64,000 nucleotides of DNA, taken from contig NZ_CP139145.1 in the NCBI RefSeq assembly GCF_034048115.1, positions 1,426,001 to 1,490,000 of the forward strand. Reading direction: 5' to 3'. Of this stretch, positions 1-7,230 are shown piece by piece. Each line of letters begins with the position of its first letter. Position 1 is the stretch's first letter. Under the pieces are notes generated by a model. The model did no database searches. It was not told the DNA's origin and saw only the letters and a list, made by a program, of their open reading frames with translations. The DNA is from Pseudarthrobacter sp. IC2-21 (GTDB lineage Bacteria > Actinomycetota > Actinomycetes > Actinomycetales > Micrococcaceae). The position numbers were made by a program, and so were the translations under genes.

Positions 1-1
1 G

Positions 2-631
2 CCATCGGAACGTAGCACCGAAAGCCCCCCGGCCCTGCCGCGGGTTCCCGGCTGGACACGCATCCGCCTGGACGGCAGCATCCTGAGCGTCCCGGCGGAT
101 CTGCGCCTGGACCTCGGCGCCACCGCCAAGGCCGCAGCGGCGGACCTGGCCGCCGCACAGGTGCACGCCGCCCTGGGCTGCGGGGTCCTGGTCAGCCTGG
201 GCGGAGACCTGGCGACTGCCGGCCCCGGCCCGCACGTCGCTGGACACCCGGGGCCGTGGCAGATCCTCGTCCAGGACCTGCCGACGGACCCGGCCGAACA
301 CATCGCCCTCGAACCAGGGTTCGCACTCGCCACCTCCAGCACGCAGAAGAGACGCTGGAAGCACGCCGGAACCGACGTTCATCACATCCTGGACCCCCGC
401 TTCGGACTTCCCGCCAAACCCGTGTGGCGCTCAGTCACGGTGGCGGCCCCCACCTGCCTGGAAGCCAACGCGTACAGCACGGCAGCCATCGTCCGCGGGA
501 CGGCGGCCCTTGACTGGTTCAGGTCTGCCGGCATTCCCGGCCGCTTCGTGGACCAGCAGGGACGGACCCTGATCACCGGCGGCTGGCCGGCCGGGCCTGT
601 CAGTGTAGAGGCGGGTGCGTCCCGTGGATGA
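2..631 (+). CDS. apbE: FAD:protein FMN transferase (ApbE family), 5'-truncated
   Basis: This is the C-terminal part of an ApbE flavinyltransferase, which attaches FMN covalently to Ser/Thr of partner electron-transfer proteins outside the cytoplasm. The frame is open from the window edge, so the start is missing; about 209 residues are visible. Family signatures are LDLGATAKAAAADLAA near visible residue 38, GVLVSLGGDLA near 60, a HILDP segment, and a C-terminal CLEANAYSTAAIVRG metal-site region. The last of these has Asn where many ApbE proteins have Asp, which I recall as common in actinobacterial members. The stop overlaps the next gene by 17 bp, so it is translated with the membrane redox genes downstream. 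Its acceptor, an FMN-binding-domain protein, would be expected just outside the window on the left. Confidence 0.85.
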   Translation, partial: PSERSTESPPALPRVPGWTRIRLDGSILSVPADLRLDLGATAKAAAADLAAAQVHAALGCGVLVSLGGDLATAGPGPHVAGHPGPWQILVQDLPTDPAEHIALEPGFALATSSTQKRRWKHAGTDVHHILDPRFGLPAKPVWRSVTVAAPTCLEANAYSTAAIVRGTAALDWFRSAGIPGRFVDQQGRTLITGGWPAGPVSVEAGASRG

Positions 632-1181
632 AGCCATGTGGGCCTTCGGCCGTGCCAGCGGATTTATTGCGCTGGCACTGTTCACCGTGTCCGTCCTCCT
701 GGGCATCCTCAACCGGTCAGGCCGGCCCCTTCTCGTGCTGCCGCGGTTCTCCATCAGCCTCCTCCACCGGAACATCGCACTGCTGTCCGCGGTGTTCCTC
801 GGACTGCACGTCGGTTCGCTGCTGCTGGACTCCTATGCAAAGCTGCGCCCGGTGGATGTCCTGGTTCCGTTCCTGGGCTCGTTCAGGCCGTTCTGGCAGG
901 GCCTCGGGACGGTGGCGCTGGACCTGGCGGCCGCCGTGATCGTTACCGCCCTGCTGCGCCGCCGGATTGGTCAACGCGCCTTCAAGGCGGTCCATTGGCT
1001 GAGCTACGGCGTCTGGCCGGTGGCGCTGGCCCACGCCATCGGAAACGGAACCGATGTGGGCAGCCCGTGGTTCTTCTTCATCGCGGCAGCCTCAGCACTC
1101 GCCGTCGGGGGAGCCCTGGTGTGGCGCCTTTCCGCAACGTTCCTTGAAACCTCCAGGGCCCGTGAAGGGAACCTCCGGTGA
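615..1181 (+). CDS. Ferric-reductase-like transmembrane (haem b) protein
   Basis: A 188-residue integral membrane protein with about five hydrophobic helices. Paired histidines H51/H65 and H127/H140 have the roughly 13-residue spacing that binds b-haems in the ferric-reductase/MsrQ/NOX fold. There is no C-terminal FAD/NAD domain, so electrons must come from a separate protein, plausibly the NuoF-like gene that follows (4-bp GTGA overlap). The GTG start overlaps apbE by 17 bp. The arrangement suggests the membrane segment of a chain moving electrons from cytoplasmic NAD(P)H to a flavinylated extracytoplasmic carrier. That role is inferred from context; the family assignment rests on helix pattern and His spacing. 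Confidence 0.75.
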   Translation: MRPVDEAMWAFGRASGFIALALFTVSVLLGILNRSGRPLLVLPRFSISLLHRNIALLSAVFLGLHVGSLLLDSYAKLRPVDVLVPFLGSFRPFWQGLGTVALDLAAAVIVTALLRRRIGQRAFKAVHWLSYGVWPVALAHAIGNGTDVGSPWFFFIAAASALAVGGALVWRLSATFLETSRAREGNLR

Positions 1182-2434
1182 ACGCGCACCCGGACGTTGT
1201 GGCCCAGCCGGTCCCGCCGGCACCCGTGCAGCTGTCACGTCTCCTGGCCGCCGCCCCGGACCCGTCGCTGAACCGGCACCTGGAGACGTTCGGACCCCTG
1301 GACCCCGGCGCTGATACCGAGGGATTTCTGCAGGAGCTGGAGGCCTCGAAACTCACCGGCCGCGGCGGGGCCGCCTTCGAAACCTGGCGGAAAGCCATGG
1401 CCGCAGCCCGGTCCGGGAGGAAGGGACTGTTCCCTGCCCGGCCGGTGGTCATTGCCAACGGGGCTGAGGGAGAACCGCTCAGCTTCAAGGACCGGACGCT
1501 GCTCGCCTACGCGCCCCACTTGGTGATTGACGGCCTGCTTGCCCTGACCCGGGCCCTGGGCGGCACGCAGATGTACCTCTACGTGCCGGCCGGCAGCATC
1601 CCCGGCGTGCGCCACGCCATCGCGGAGCATCCGGGTGCCGCCCGGATTGAGATCGTGGCAGCGCCGGCCACTTTTATTGCCGGCGAGGCCAGCGCCGTCG
1701 TCAACAGGATCGCCACCGGCTCTGCGTTGCCGGTGGACCAGCGGCGCCGGCTCAGTGAGGCCGGGCTTAACGGGCGTCCCACCCTGGTCATCAATGTTGA
1801 AACCCTGGCGCAGGTGGCCCTGATCGGCAGATACGGCGCCCGGTGGTTCCGGGAGGCGGGCACCTCCTCAGATCCGGGCACCCGGCTCGTGTCAGTGTCC
1901 GGTCCGCCCCCCGTGCAGGACGTTGTCCTGGAAGTGCCGGGCGGTGCCAGCCTCGTCGATGTCCTCGCCGCGGCGGGCATGGAACCGGCGTCCGTGTCCG
2001 CGGTGCTGGTGGGCGGGTACCACGGCCGGTGGATCAGGCCGGGCCCCTATCAGCTGTCGCCCGGAGGCCCGGCAGGACAGACGGTCAGGCCCGGCGCCGG
2101 GGTGGTCCACGCCCTGGGCCTGGGCACCTGCGGGGTGCAGGTGACGGCTCGGATCCTCGCCTACCTTGCCGATGAGTCCGCCCGGCAGTGCGGGCCCTGC
2201 ATGTTCGGGCTGCCGGCCATGGCCTCGGTCCTGAACCGGATCGCCGCCGGCGAGCGGAATCCCAGGCTTCCCGGCGAACTGGACCGGCTGGCCAAGCTGG
2301 TTGCCGGCCGAGGCGCGTGCCGGCACCCGGACGGCACCGCGGGACTTGTGGCCAGCGCGCTGGAGGTTTTTGACGAGGACGTCCGGGCGCACCTGGGCGG
2401 CCGTTGCCTCGCCGTCGGCGGGAGGCCGGCATGA
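1178..2434 (+). CDS. NuoF-like NADH-binding flavoprotein with SLBB domain
   Basis: A 418-residue homologue of the 51-kDa (NuoF) subunit of complex I, encoded alone rather than in a nuo operon. The FMN/NADH site is recognisable as GRGGAAFETW (about 63-72), NGAEGEP and SFKDR. An SLBB-type segment follows (EVPGGASLVDVL, GGYHGRW), then the iron-sulfur end. In NuoF that end is ESC-x2-C-x2-C plus a distal Cys; here it reads ESARQCGPCMFGLP with RGACRHPDG, so the first cluster cysteine is Ala. It probably oxidises NAD(P)H and passes electrons to the ferredoxin encoded next (ATGA overlap) or to the haem membrane protein upstream. The missing ligand makes a standard N3-type 4Fe-4S cluster doubtful. Confidence 0.8.
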   Translation: MNAHPDVVAQPVPPAPVQLSRLLAAAPDPSLNRHLETFGPLDPGADTEGFLQELEASKLTGRGGAAFETWRKAMAAARSGRKGLFPARPVVIANGAEGEPLSFKDRTLLAYAPHLVIDGLLALTRALGGTQMYLYVPAGSIPGVRHAIAEHPGAARIEIVAAPATFIAGEASAVVNRIATGSALPVDQRRRLSEAGLNGRPTLVINVETLAQVALIGRYGARWFREAGTSSDPGTRLVSVSGPPPVQDVVLEVPGGASLVDVLAAAGMEPASVSAVLVGGYHGRWIRPGPYQLSPGGPAGQTVRPGAGVVHALGLGTCGVQVTARILAYLADESARQCGPCMFGLPAMASVLNRIAAGERNPRLPGELDRLAKLVAGRGACRHPDGTAGLVASALEVFDEDVRAHLGGRCLAVGGRPA

Positions 2435-2700
2435 GCGCTTCCCTGCACATTGACTGGACCAGATGCGACGGGCGCGGGCTCTGCACCGAACTGCTCGCCG
2501 GCGTGCTGGACAGGGACGACTGGGGGTACCCCGTGGCACGCGGCAGGGTGGGCCCGGACCGCACGGACGTTCCCCTGGCTGACGCTGACCTCGAGGCGGC
2601 GCGCGACGCCGTCGCCCTCTGTCCCGTCCTGGCCCTGACCCTGCAGCAGGACACCGGGCGCGAGGGTGCGTCCGGATCCCGGCAGCGCGGGCGCCGATAG
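2431..2700 (+). CDS. Small 3Fe-4S-type ferredoxin
   Basis: An 89-residue ferredoxin with the three-cysteine pattern of actinobacterial single-cluster ferredoxins: C12-x5-C18 in CDGRGLC, then a CP motif (ALCP) about 50 residues later. A 4Fe-4S protein would have another Cys in the first motif, where Gly stands here. The tail is short, polar and Arg-rich. ATG overlaps the stop of the NuoF-like gene (ATGA), so the pair is translationally coupled. It is probably the soluble electron shuttle of the ApbE/ferric-reductase/NuoF-like cluster. A P450 partner, typical for such ferredoxins, is not seen nearby. Confidence 0.75.
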   Translation: MSASLHIDWTRCDGRGLCTELLAGVLDRDDWGYPVARGRVGPDRTDVPLADADLEAARDAVALCPVLALTLQQDTGREGASGSRQRGRR

Positions 2701-2732
2701 TCGCGCCATGGTCCCCGATTTGGTCCGGGGAC

Positions 2733-2738
2733 TAGGAT
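2733..2738 (+). promoter_or_regulatory. -10 element of dnaG, possible leaderless start
   Basis: TAGGAT ends six bases before the GTG start of dnaG. Transcription would begin at or next to the start codon, and no Shine-Dalgarno sequence precedes it. A good -35 box is not evident. Confidence 0.45.
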
Positions 2739-2744
2739 GGCTCT

Positions 2745-4667
2745 GTGGCTGGCCTGATCAAACGTGAAGATATTGACGAAGTACGCCAGCGCACGGACAT
2801 CAAGGAAGTCGTGGACGGATACGTCACGCTCAAGGGTGCCGGGCTGGGAACCTACAAGGGCTTGTGCCCTTTCCACGACGAGCGCTCGCCGTCATTTACG
2901 GTCCGGCCGCAGGTGGGCAGGTACCACTGCTTCGGCTGCGGCGAAGACGGCGATGTCATCGCCTTCGTCCAGAAACAGGACCACACGTCCTTCCACGAGG
3001 CCGTGGAAAAGCTGGCATCCCGTATCGGTTACGAGCTCCGCTACGAGGACGGCGGAACGGGGCCGAGCCGCGAAGAGGTGGGCAAGCGGCAGCGCCTCCT
3101 GGATGCCCACAAAATCGCCGATGAGTTCTTCCGCGCCCAGCTGCTGACCCCGGGCGCCGCTGAGGGGCGGAATTTCCTCTATAGCCGCGGTTTTGACCGC
3201 GCGGCCTCGGAGCAGTTCGGCGTCGGCTACGCACCGCAGGGCTGGGATGCCCTGCTGAAGCACCTGCGCGGGCGCGGCTTCACGGACGCTGAGTTGAAAC
3301 TGACGGGAATGTTCTCCGAAGGCAACCGCGGAATCTACGATCGCTTCCGGGGCCGGCTGATCTGGCCCATCCGCGACATCTCCGGGGACACCATCGGCTT
3401 CGGCGCCAGGAAACTCTACGAGGATGACCAGGGGCCCAAGTACCTCAACACCCCCGAAACCACGCTTTACAAAAAGTCACAGGTCCTCTACGGGATCGAT
3501 CTTGCCAAGAAGCACGTCGCCAAGGACCGGCAGCTGGTGGTGGTGGAGGGCTACACGGACGTGATGGCCTGTCACCTGGCGGGAATCCCGACGGCGGTGG
3601 CCACCTGCGGAACCGCATTCGGCACCGAGCACATCAAGATCGCCCGGCGCCTCCTGTCCGACGACGGCACCGGCGGCGAGGTCATCTTCACCTTCGACGG
3701 GGACGCCGCGGGGCAGAAGGCTGCGCTGCGCGCCTTCGAGGAGGATCAGCGCTTCGTGGCGCAGAACTATGTGGCCGTGGACCCCACCGGCGCCGACCCC
3801 TGTGATCTCCGCCAGACCAAGGGCGACGAGGCTGTCAGGGACCTGATCAACAGCCGGCGCCCACTTTTTGAATTCGCCATCAAAGCCACCCTGAAGCGCC
3901 ACAACCTGGACACGGTGGAGGGCCGCGTGGCGGCGCTGCGCGAAGCTGCACCGGTGGTGGGGCAGATCCGTGATGCCGCCATCCGGCCCGGTTACGCCCG
4001 CCAACTGGCAGGCTGGCTGGGGATGCCCGTGGAAGAAGTCAGCCGGGCCGTCGCCGTTGCCATGAAACGTGAAGGCGGCGCGGCTGCGTCGCCGGGCGCA
4101 CCATCCGGAGCCTCCGCTGCGGCGCGCGGCACCCAACCGGGAGGTCCCGGCGTGGCTGCCGGGGCGGCGTCGGGCGCTGTCCCTTCCTTCCACCGCCCCG
4201 ATCCGCGTGATCCGGTGGCGTCCATGGAGCGGCAGGCGCTGGAAGTGGCACTCCAGGAGCCGGCGCTGCTGGGCGGGGGCATCTGGGAGCGTTTCTCGGC
4301 CGCGCGGTTCGTGACGCCCGCCTTCCAGGCTGTGCACGATGCCATGCGTGCCTCGGGCCCCGGACTGATCGGCGAACCGCTCCGCTGGGTGGAGCAGGTG
4401 ATGCACGAGGTGCCCGAACCGCTGCGTCCGCTGGTGTCTGAACTTGCCGTGGTGCCGCTGCCGGCCAGCACCGCCGAAGCTGTCCAGAAGTACTGCAGGG
4501 ATATCCTGGCGCGGCTGTTCGAGCTGCAGATCACCAGGGTCAAGGCGGACAAGATGGGCCAGCTGCAGCGGCTGGACCCGGCGGCCAGTCCGGACGAGTT
4601 CCAGCGGCTCAACCGGGAGCTGATGATGCTCGAAATGGAGCGTCGCGCCTTGCGCTCGGACGCTTAG
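2745..4667 (+). CDS. dnaG: DNA primase
   Basis: A 640-residue DnaG, which makes RNA primers for chromosome replication. The N-terminal CHC2 zinc finger has C41, H44, C62 and C65. The catalytic core includes the Toprim motif VVVEGYTD with E268 and the acidic FDGDAAG at 317-323. A Gly/Ala/Pro-rich linker (about 445-485) leads to the C-terminal DnaB-helicase-interaction domain. Length and domain order are normal for actinobacteria. GTG 2745 is chosen because GLIKREDIDEVR is the conserved N-terminus and a -10 box sits just upstream. It is transcribed away from the redox cluster as its own unit and ends before the tRNA-Asn promoter. Confidence 0.97.
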   Translation: MAGLIKREDIDEVRQRTDIKEVVDGYVTLKGAGLGTYKGLCPFHDERSPSFTVRPQVGRYHCFGCGEDGDVIAFVQKQDHTSFHEAVEKLASRIGYELRYEDGGTGPSREEVGKRQRLLDAHKIADEFFRAQLLTPGAAEGRNFLYSRGFDRAASEQFGVGYAPQGWDALLKHLRGRGFTDAELKLTGMFSEGNRGIYDRFRGRLIWPIRDISGDTIGFGARKLYEDDQGPKYLNTPETTLYKKSQVLYGIDLAKKHVAKDRQLVVVEGYTDVMACHLAGIPTAVATCGTAFGTEHIKIARRLLSDDGTGGEVIFTFDGDAAGQKAALRAFEEDQRFVAQNYVAVDPTGADPCDLRQTKGDEAVRDLINSRRPLFEFAIKATLKRHNLDTVEGRVAALREAAPVVGQIRDAAIRPGYARQLAGWLGMPVEEVSRAVAVAMKREGGAAASPGAPSGASAAARGTQPGGPGVAAGAASGAVPSFHRPDPRDPVASMERQALEVALQEPALLGGGIWERFSAARFVTPAFQAVHDAMRASGPGLIGEPLRWVEQVMHEVPEPLRPLVSELAVVPLPASTAEAVQKYCRDILARLFELQITRVKADKMGQLQRLDPAASPDEFQRLNRELMMLEMERRALRSDA

Positions 4668-4711
4668 CTCCGGCCCTTGTGTTCCCGGCTGCTGCCGGTT
4701 CGGTTCCCGAT

Positions 4712-4741
4712 TTCGCTTCCAGCAGGGGTGTTTGCTAGGCT
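4712..4741 (+). promoter_or_regulatory. Promoter of first tRNA-Asn
   Basis: TTCGCT (4712-4717), an 18-bp spacer and TAGGCT (4736-4741), ending 14 bp before the mature tRNA. The second tRNA-Asn copy has a matching arrangement at the same distance. Confidence 0.55.
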
Positions 4742-4755
4742 GATACCCGCTTCAT

Positions 4756-4828
4756 TCCTCCTTAGCTCAATTGGCAGAGCATTCGACTGTTAATCGAAGG
4801 GTTGCTGGTTCAAGTCCAGCAGGAGGAG
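4756..4828 (+). tRNA. tRNA-Asn (anticodon GTT), copy 1
   Basis: A complete 73-nt cloverleaf. The acceptor TCCTCCT pairs with AGGAGGA (4821-4827), the D stem is GCTC/GAGC, the anticodon stem is TTCGA/TCGAA with GTT at 4789-4791, and the T stem is GCTGG/CCAGC. The discriminator is G. CCA is not encoded (GCG follows), so the end must be added by CCA-transferase. Confidence 0.97.
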
Positions 4829-4833
4829 CGCAC

Positions 4834-4871
4834 AATCCCCGTTCCGGATCTCCGGGACGGGGATTTTTTTT
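4834..4871 (+). terminator. Rho-independent terminator of first tRNA-Asn
   Basis: A 14-bp stem (4834-4847 with 4852-4865, one G-T wobble) with loop ATCT, followed by eight T residues (4864-4871). Confidence 0.9.
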
Positions 4872-4910
4872 ATACCAGGGGAGGGTATTCCGTCCTGTCC
4901 GGGAGCCGAT

Positions 4911-4940
4911 TTCACATTGGCGCAAAACCTTTGCTAAGGT
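4911..4940 (+). promoter_or_regulatory. Promoter of second tRNA-Asn
   Basis: TTCACA (4911-4916), an 18-bp spacer and TAAGGT (4935-4940), ending 14 bp before the tRNA, the same geometry as copy 1. Confidence 0.6.
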
Positions 4941-4954
4941 CGTACCTGCTTCAT

Positions 4955-5030
4955 TCCTCCTTAGCTCAATTGGCAGAGCATTCGACTGTTAATCGAAGGG
5001 TTGCTGGTTCAAGTCCAGCAGGAGGAGCCA
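4955..5030 (+). tRNA. tRNA-Asn (anticodon GTT), copy 2, CCA encoded
   Basis: The 73-nt body is identical to copy 1 (4955-5027, anticodon GTT). Here the discriminator G is followed by CCA (5028-5030), so this copy carries the 3' end that the first lacks. A stem-loop follows directly. Confidence 0.97.
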
Positions 5031-5039
5031 GCACACGGT

Positions 5040-5073
5040 AAATCCCCGTTCTCCTCGTGAGGACGGGGATTTG
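5040..5073. terminator. Terminator between tRNA-Asn 2 and convergent gene
   Basis: AAATCCCCGT (5040-5049) pairs with ACGGGGATTT (5064-5073), with additional pairing inside the intervening bases. It lies between the tRNA and a gene ending at 5080 on the other strand and could serve both. Only a short T run follows. Confidence 0.65.
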
Positions 5074-5079
5074 CTGCTT

Positions 5080-5487
5080 TCAGACGAAGTCCATTTCCAC
5101 CTGCAGGAAGCGTTCGGCTTCCGCAATCGCGGCCTGGAAGGCCTCCTGCTCGGTGGGTGACTTGCGGGGTTCGCGGGGGTGCCATTCGTGCGGCGCTGAG
5201 TGGACACGGACAAAGCCCGTGCCCGGGGGCGCGTAAAAGATGCCAAAGCGCTGCACCGGCCATTCAGGGGAGGTCTCCGGGGCCACCAGGAGGGCTGCGC
5301 TGAAGGCGGGGTTGAACCATTGGGCGATGGGCCGGCGCCGGTCTTCCGTGAAAAGACCAGCGGCATAGAGGGCTGCGGACTGCTGGCCGGTCTGGGCGCA
5401 CAGCCGGTCCCACCACAGTGGCAGGATGCCGGAGTCGCAACGTTGCCATGTGGCCGGGAGCGGCGAGGGGGACTGCCAGCTGGGCAC
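5080..5487 (-). CDS. Conserved hypothetical protein
   Basis: A 135-residue soluble protein of unknown function. It is rich in Trp in the first half (PSWQSP, LWWDRL, QWFNPAF) with a central LLVAPE...WPVQRFGIFYAPPG segment and an acidic, helical C-terminus (EAFQAAIAEAERFL). There is no signal peptide, membrane helix or recognisable catalytic motif. The start is GTG at 5487; an AT-rich patch (AATAATTCC) lies just upstream. It is convergent with the second tRNA-Asn. Coding is supported by GC-rich third positions and protein-like composition; I do not recognise the family. Confidence 0.7.
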   Translation of the reverse strand: MPSWQSPSPLPATWQRCDSGILPLWWDRLCAQTGQQSAALYAAGLFTEDRRRPIAQWFNPAFSAALLVAPETSPEWPVQRFGIFYAPPGTGFVRVHSAPHEWHPREPRKSPTEQEAFQAAIAEAERFLQVEMDFV

Positions 5488-5560
5488 GGAATTATTTTAT
5501 CGCGGGAGTGCGCGCCACGGCAGGTGCTGACCCCGGCGCCGTTGCAGCTGGTTCCTGCTG

Positions 5561-5740
5561 TCAGCGGCGGTTCCAGGGGCCCGGGTTGACGCGGTACAGC
5601 AGCGCGGAGCCTGCCAGCGCCCCCAGGATGATGCCCATGGCACCGTTGCCCATGACCCGCCCCACGAAGTAGCCGGCGACGGCGCCCAGTACCGCCCCGA
5701 GGAACAGGCCGCGGGGGTTGCGGTGCGGTCTGCGCTTCAC
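5561..5740 (-). CDS. Small membrane protein (59 aa), hypothetical
   Basis: A short reading frame of 59 residues starting with GTG at 5740. It begins KRRPHRNPRGLF, then has a glycine-zipper-like hydrophobic stretch (FLGAVLGAVAGYFVG, then MGIILGALAGSALLY), ending NPGPWNRR. This looks like one or two closely packed membrane helices with positive ends. It follows the exporter gene on the same strand; the two are separated by a tandem repeat whose last unit supplies the GTG start. No good Shine-Dalgarno is visible, and coupling to the upstream stop is plausible. The function is unknown. Confidence 0.55.
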   Translation of the reverse strand: MKRRPHRNPRGLFLGAVLGAVAGYFVGRVMGNGAMGIILGALAGSALLYRVNPGPWNRR

Positions 5741-5821
5741 CGGATCGCCCGTTTCACCGGATCGCCCTGTTCACTGGATCGCCCGCTTCACCTGGATCGC
5801 CCTGTTCACTGGATCGCCGGC
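5736..5821. repeat. Five 17-18 bp tandem repeats at a gene junction
   Basis: Units start at 5736, 5753, 5770, 5787 and 5805, with minus-strand consensus GATCC(A/G)GTGAA(C/G)(A/C)GGGC. Every unit carries GTGA. The first unit (minus strand) contains the TGA stop of the exporter; the last supplies the GTG start of the small membrane ORF. Confidence 0.85.
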
Positions 5822-7029
5822 ACGGTCCGGGGCCTGACGATCAGCCAGAGGCCGGCGATGGCCGCCAGGATGCATGCAGCCTGGACGGCGCCCATGGGCG
5901 CGGCGCTGGTGATGCCCAGCCAGCCCACCACCGGCGAGATCAGGCCCGCCGTCATGAAAGTGGCCGCGCCCAGAAGCGAAGCCGCCGTCCCGGCCTGCCC
6001 GCCGTGGCTGGCCAGGGCCAGGACCTGCACGCAGGGGAAGGTGAAGCCGGTGCCCAGGATGTAGAACCAGAGCGGTACAAGCACGCCCCACAGTCCCAGG
6101 CCCGCCTGATCGAAAATCACGATCAGCAAGGCCATGAGGAACATCCAGGCTGTGGAGCCGGCAACGATCCATTGCGGCGGGACGCGCCGGATGAGCCGTG
6201 AACTGATCTGGACGCCGGCCACGATGCCCAGGGAGTTGATGCCGAAGAGCAGGCCGTACTGCTGCGGCGAAAACCCAAAAATATCCTGGAACAGGAAGGG
6301 CGAGGCAGACAGGTACGTAAAGAGCCCGGCGAAGTTCATCCCGCCCACCACCAGCAACCCCACGAAGATCCGGTCCGTGAAGAGGGACTTGTAGCGCTGC
6401 CGGGCGGTCATGCCTGACTGGCCCCGCTTCTCCGGCGGCAGCGTTTCGCGGACCAGCACAAGGGACGCCACAATCACCAGGGCCCCGTAGCAGGCCAGGA
6501 ACACAAAGATCCCGGGCCAGGGCATCACCAGGAGGAGCTGGGAGCCGATGACCGGAGCAAGGATCGGAGCCAGTCCATTCACCAGGGCCATGCGGGAGAA
6601 CATCTTCACCATGGCGTAGCCGGAGAACAGGTCCCGCACCATGGCCAGCGCCACGACGCCACCGCCGGCGGCACCCACCCCCATCAGCACGCGGAAGAGC
6701 CCCAGGGTGGCGATGTCCGTGGACAGTGCCGCCCCAATGGAGGAGGCAATGTGAAGGGCCGTGGCAAGGATCAGCGGCAGCCGCCTGCCGAACTTATCGC
6801 TGAAAGGTCCCACGATGAGCTGGCCCAGGGCAAAGCCGATGGTGGTCCCTGCCAGGGTCAGCTGGACCTGCGCCTCGGTGACTCCAAGGCTGGCCTCAAG
6901 GTCGGGGAACGCCGGCAGGTAGAGATCGATGGTGAACGGTCCCAAGGCGGTGAGGGCACCGAGGAGCAGGATGTACAGCAGCCTCTGCCGGCGGCTCAGG
7001 GCGTCGCCCGGATTGGGGTGAGTGGTCAC
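5806..7029 (-). CDS. MFS drug-resistance transporter, Bcr/CflA type
   Basis: A 407-residue, 12-helix major facilitator exporter. The N-terminus (LLYILLLGALTALGPFTIDLYLPAFPDL) is typical of the Bcr/CflA DHA1 drug:H+ antiporters. The MFS loop motif appears as GPFSDKFGRR between helices 2 and 3, and motif C-like GVGAAGGG lies in helix 5. GTG 7029 is preferred because MTTHPNPGDALSRRQRLL gives a normal N-terminus and a TAGGAT box is 8 bases upstream; longer upstream extensions look random. Substrate unknown. It is followed on the same strand by the small membrane ORF at 5561-5740. Confidence 0.88.
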   Translation of the reverse strand: MTTHPNPGDALSRRQRLLYILLLGALTALGPFTIDLYLPAFPDLEASLGVTEAQVQLTLAGTTIGFALGQLIVGPFSDKFGRRLPLILATALHIASSIGAALSTDIATLGLFRVLMGVGAAGGGVVALAMVRDLFSGYAMVKMFSRMALVNGLAPILAPVIGSQLLLVMPWPGIFVFLACYGALVIVASLVLVRETLPPEKRGQSGMTARQRYKSLFTDRIFVGLLVVGGMNFAGLFTYLSASPFLFQDIFGFSPQQYGLLFGINSLGIVAGVQISSRLIRRVPPQWIVAGSTAWMFLMALLIVIFDQAGLGLWGVLVPLWFYILGTGFTFPCVQVLALASHGGQAGTAASLLGAATFMTAGLISPVVGWLGITSAAPMGAVQAACILAAIAGLWLIVRPRTVPAIQ

Positions 7030-7037
7030 GGAGACCA

Positions 7038-7043
7038 ATCCTA
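7038..7043 (-). promoter_or_regulatory. -10 element of MFS exporter
   Basis: TAGGAT on the minus strand, eight bases before GTG 7029. There is no Shine-Dalgarno between it and the start, so the transcript is probably leaderless or nearly so. Confidence 0.45.
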
Positions 7044-7230
7044 GGCGTGCGGGGTTCCTGTTTACCGTGGGACCGGCGCGCCGTTCCGGGTGTGGCAGGC
7101 GCGCCGTGAGGCCGGAGGGGGAAGTCTGGCCGGAAGCTGAATGGTAGTTTTGGGGGCGGGACCATGCCTGTGCACGCTCCCGCAGAACACGGAAGCCGAA
7201 TCGACCATCCAACATGTAAGGCGGGAACCG

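Larger units (their letters stand above)
4749..5028 (+). repeat. Duplicated tRNA-Asn transcription unit (81-bp identical core)
   Basis: Bases 4749-4829 and 4948-5028 are identical (81 bp, offset 199 bp), covering the processed 5' leader and all of the tRNA. The similarity continues in diverged form into the -10 region (TTTGCTAGG versus TTTGCTAAG) and into the following hairpins, both built on AATCCCCGT/ACGGGGATT. The unit that was duplicated therefore included promoter, tRNA and terminator. Confidence 0.9.

Noticed and set aside
5736..5821. CRISPR or iteron origin
   Set aside because: Direct repeats have no spacers and no replication gene is nearby; the units follow gene stop/start signals.
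7141..7230. Upstream extension of the Holin-X-like gene
   Set aside because: The extra 30 residues (with CLCTLPQ) do not resemble the family; ATG 7231 has a better ribosome site and N-terminus.
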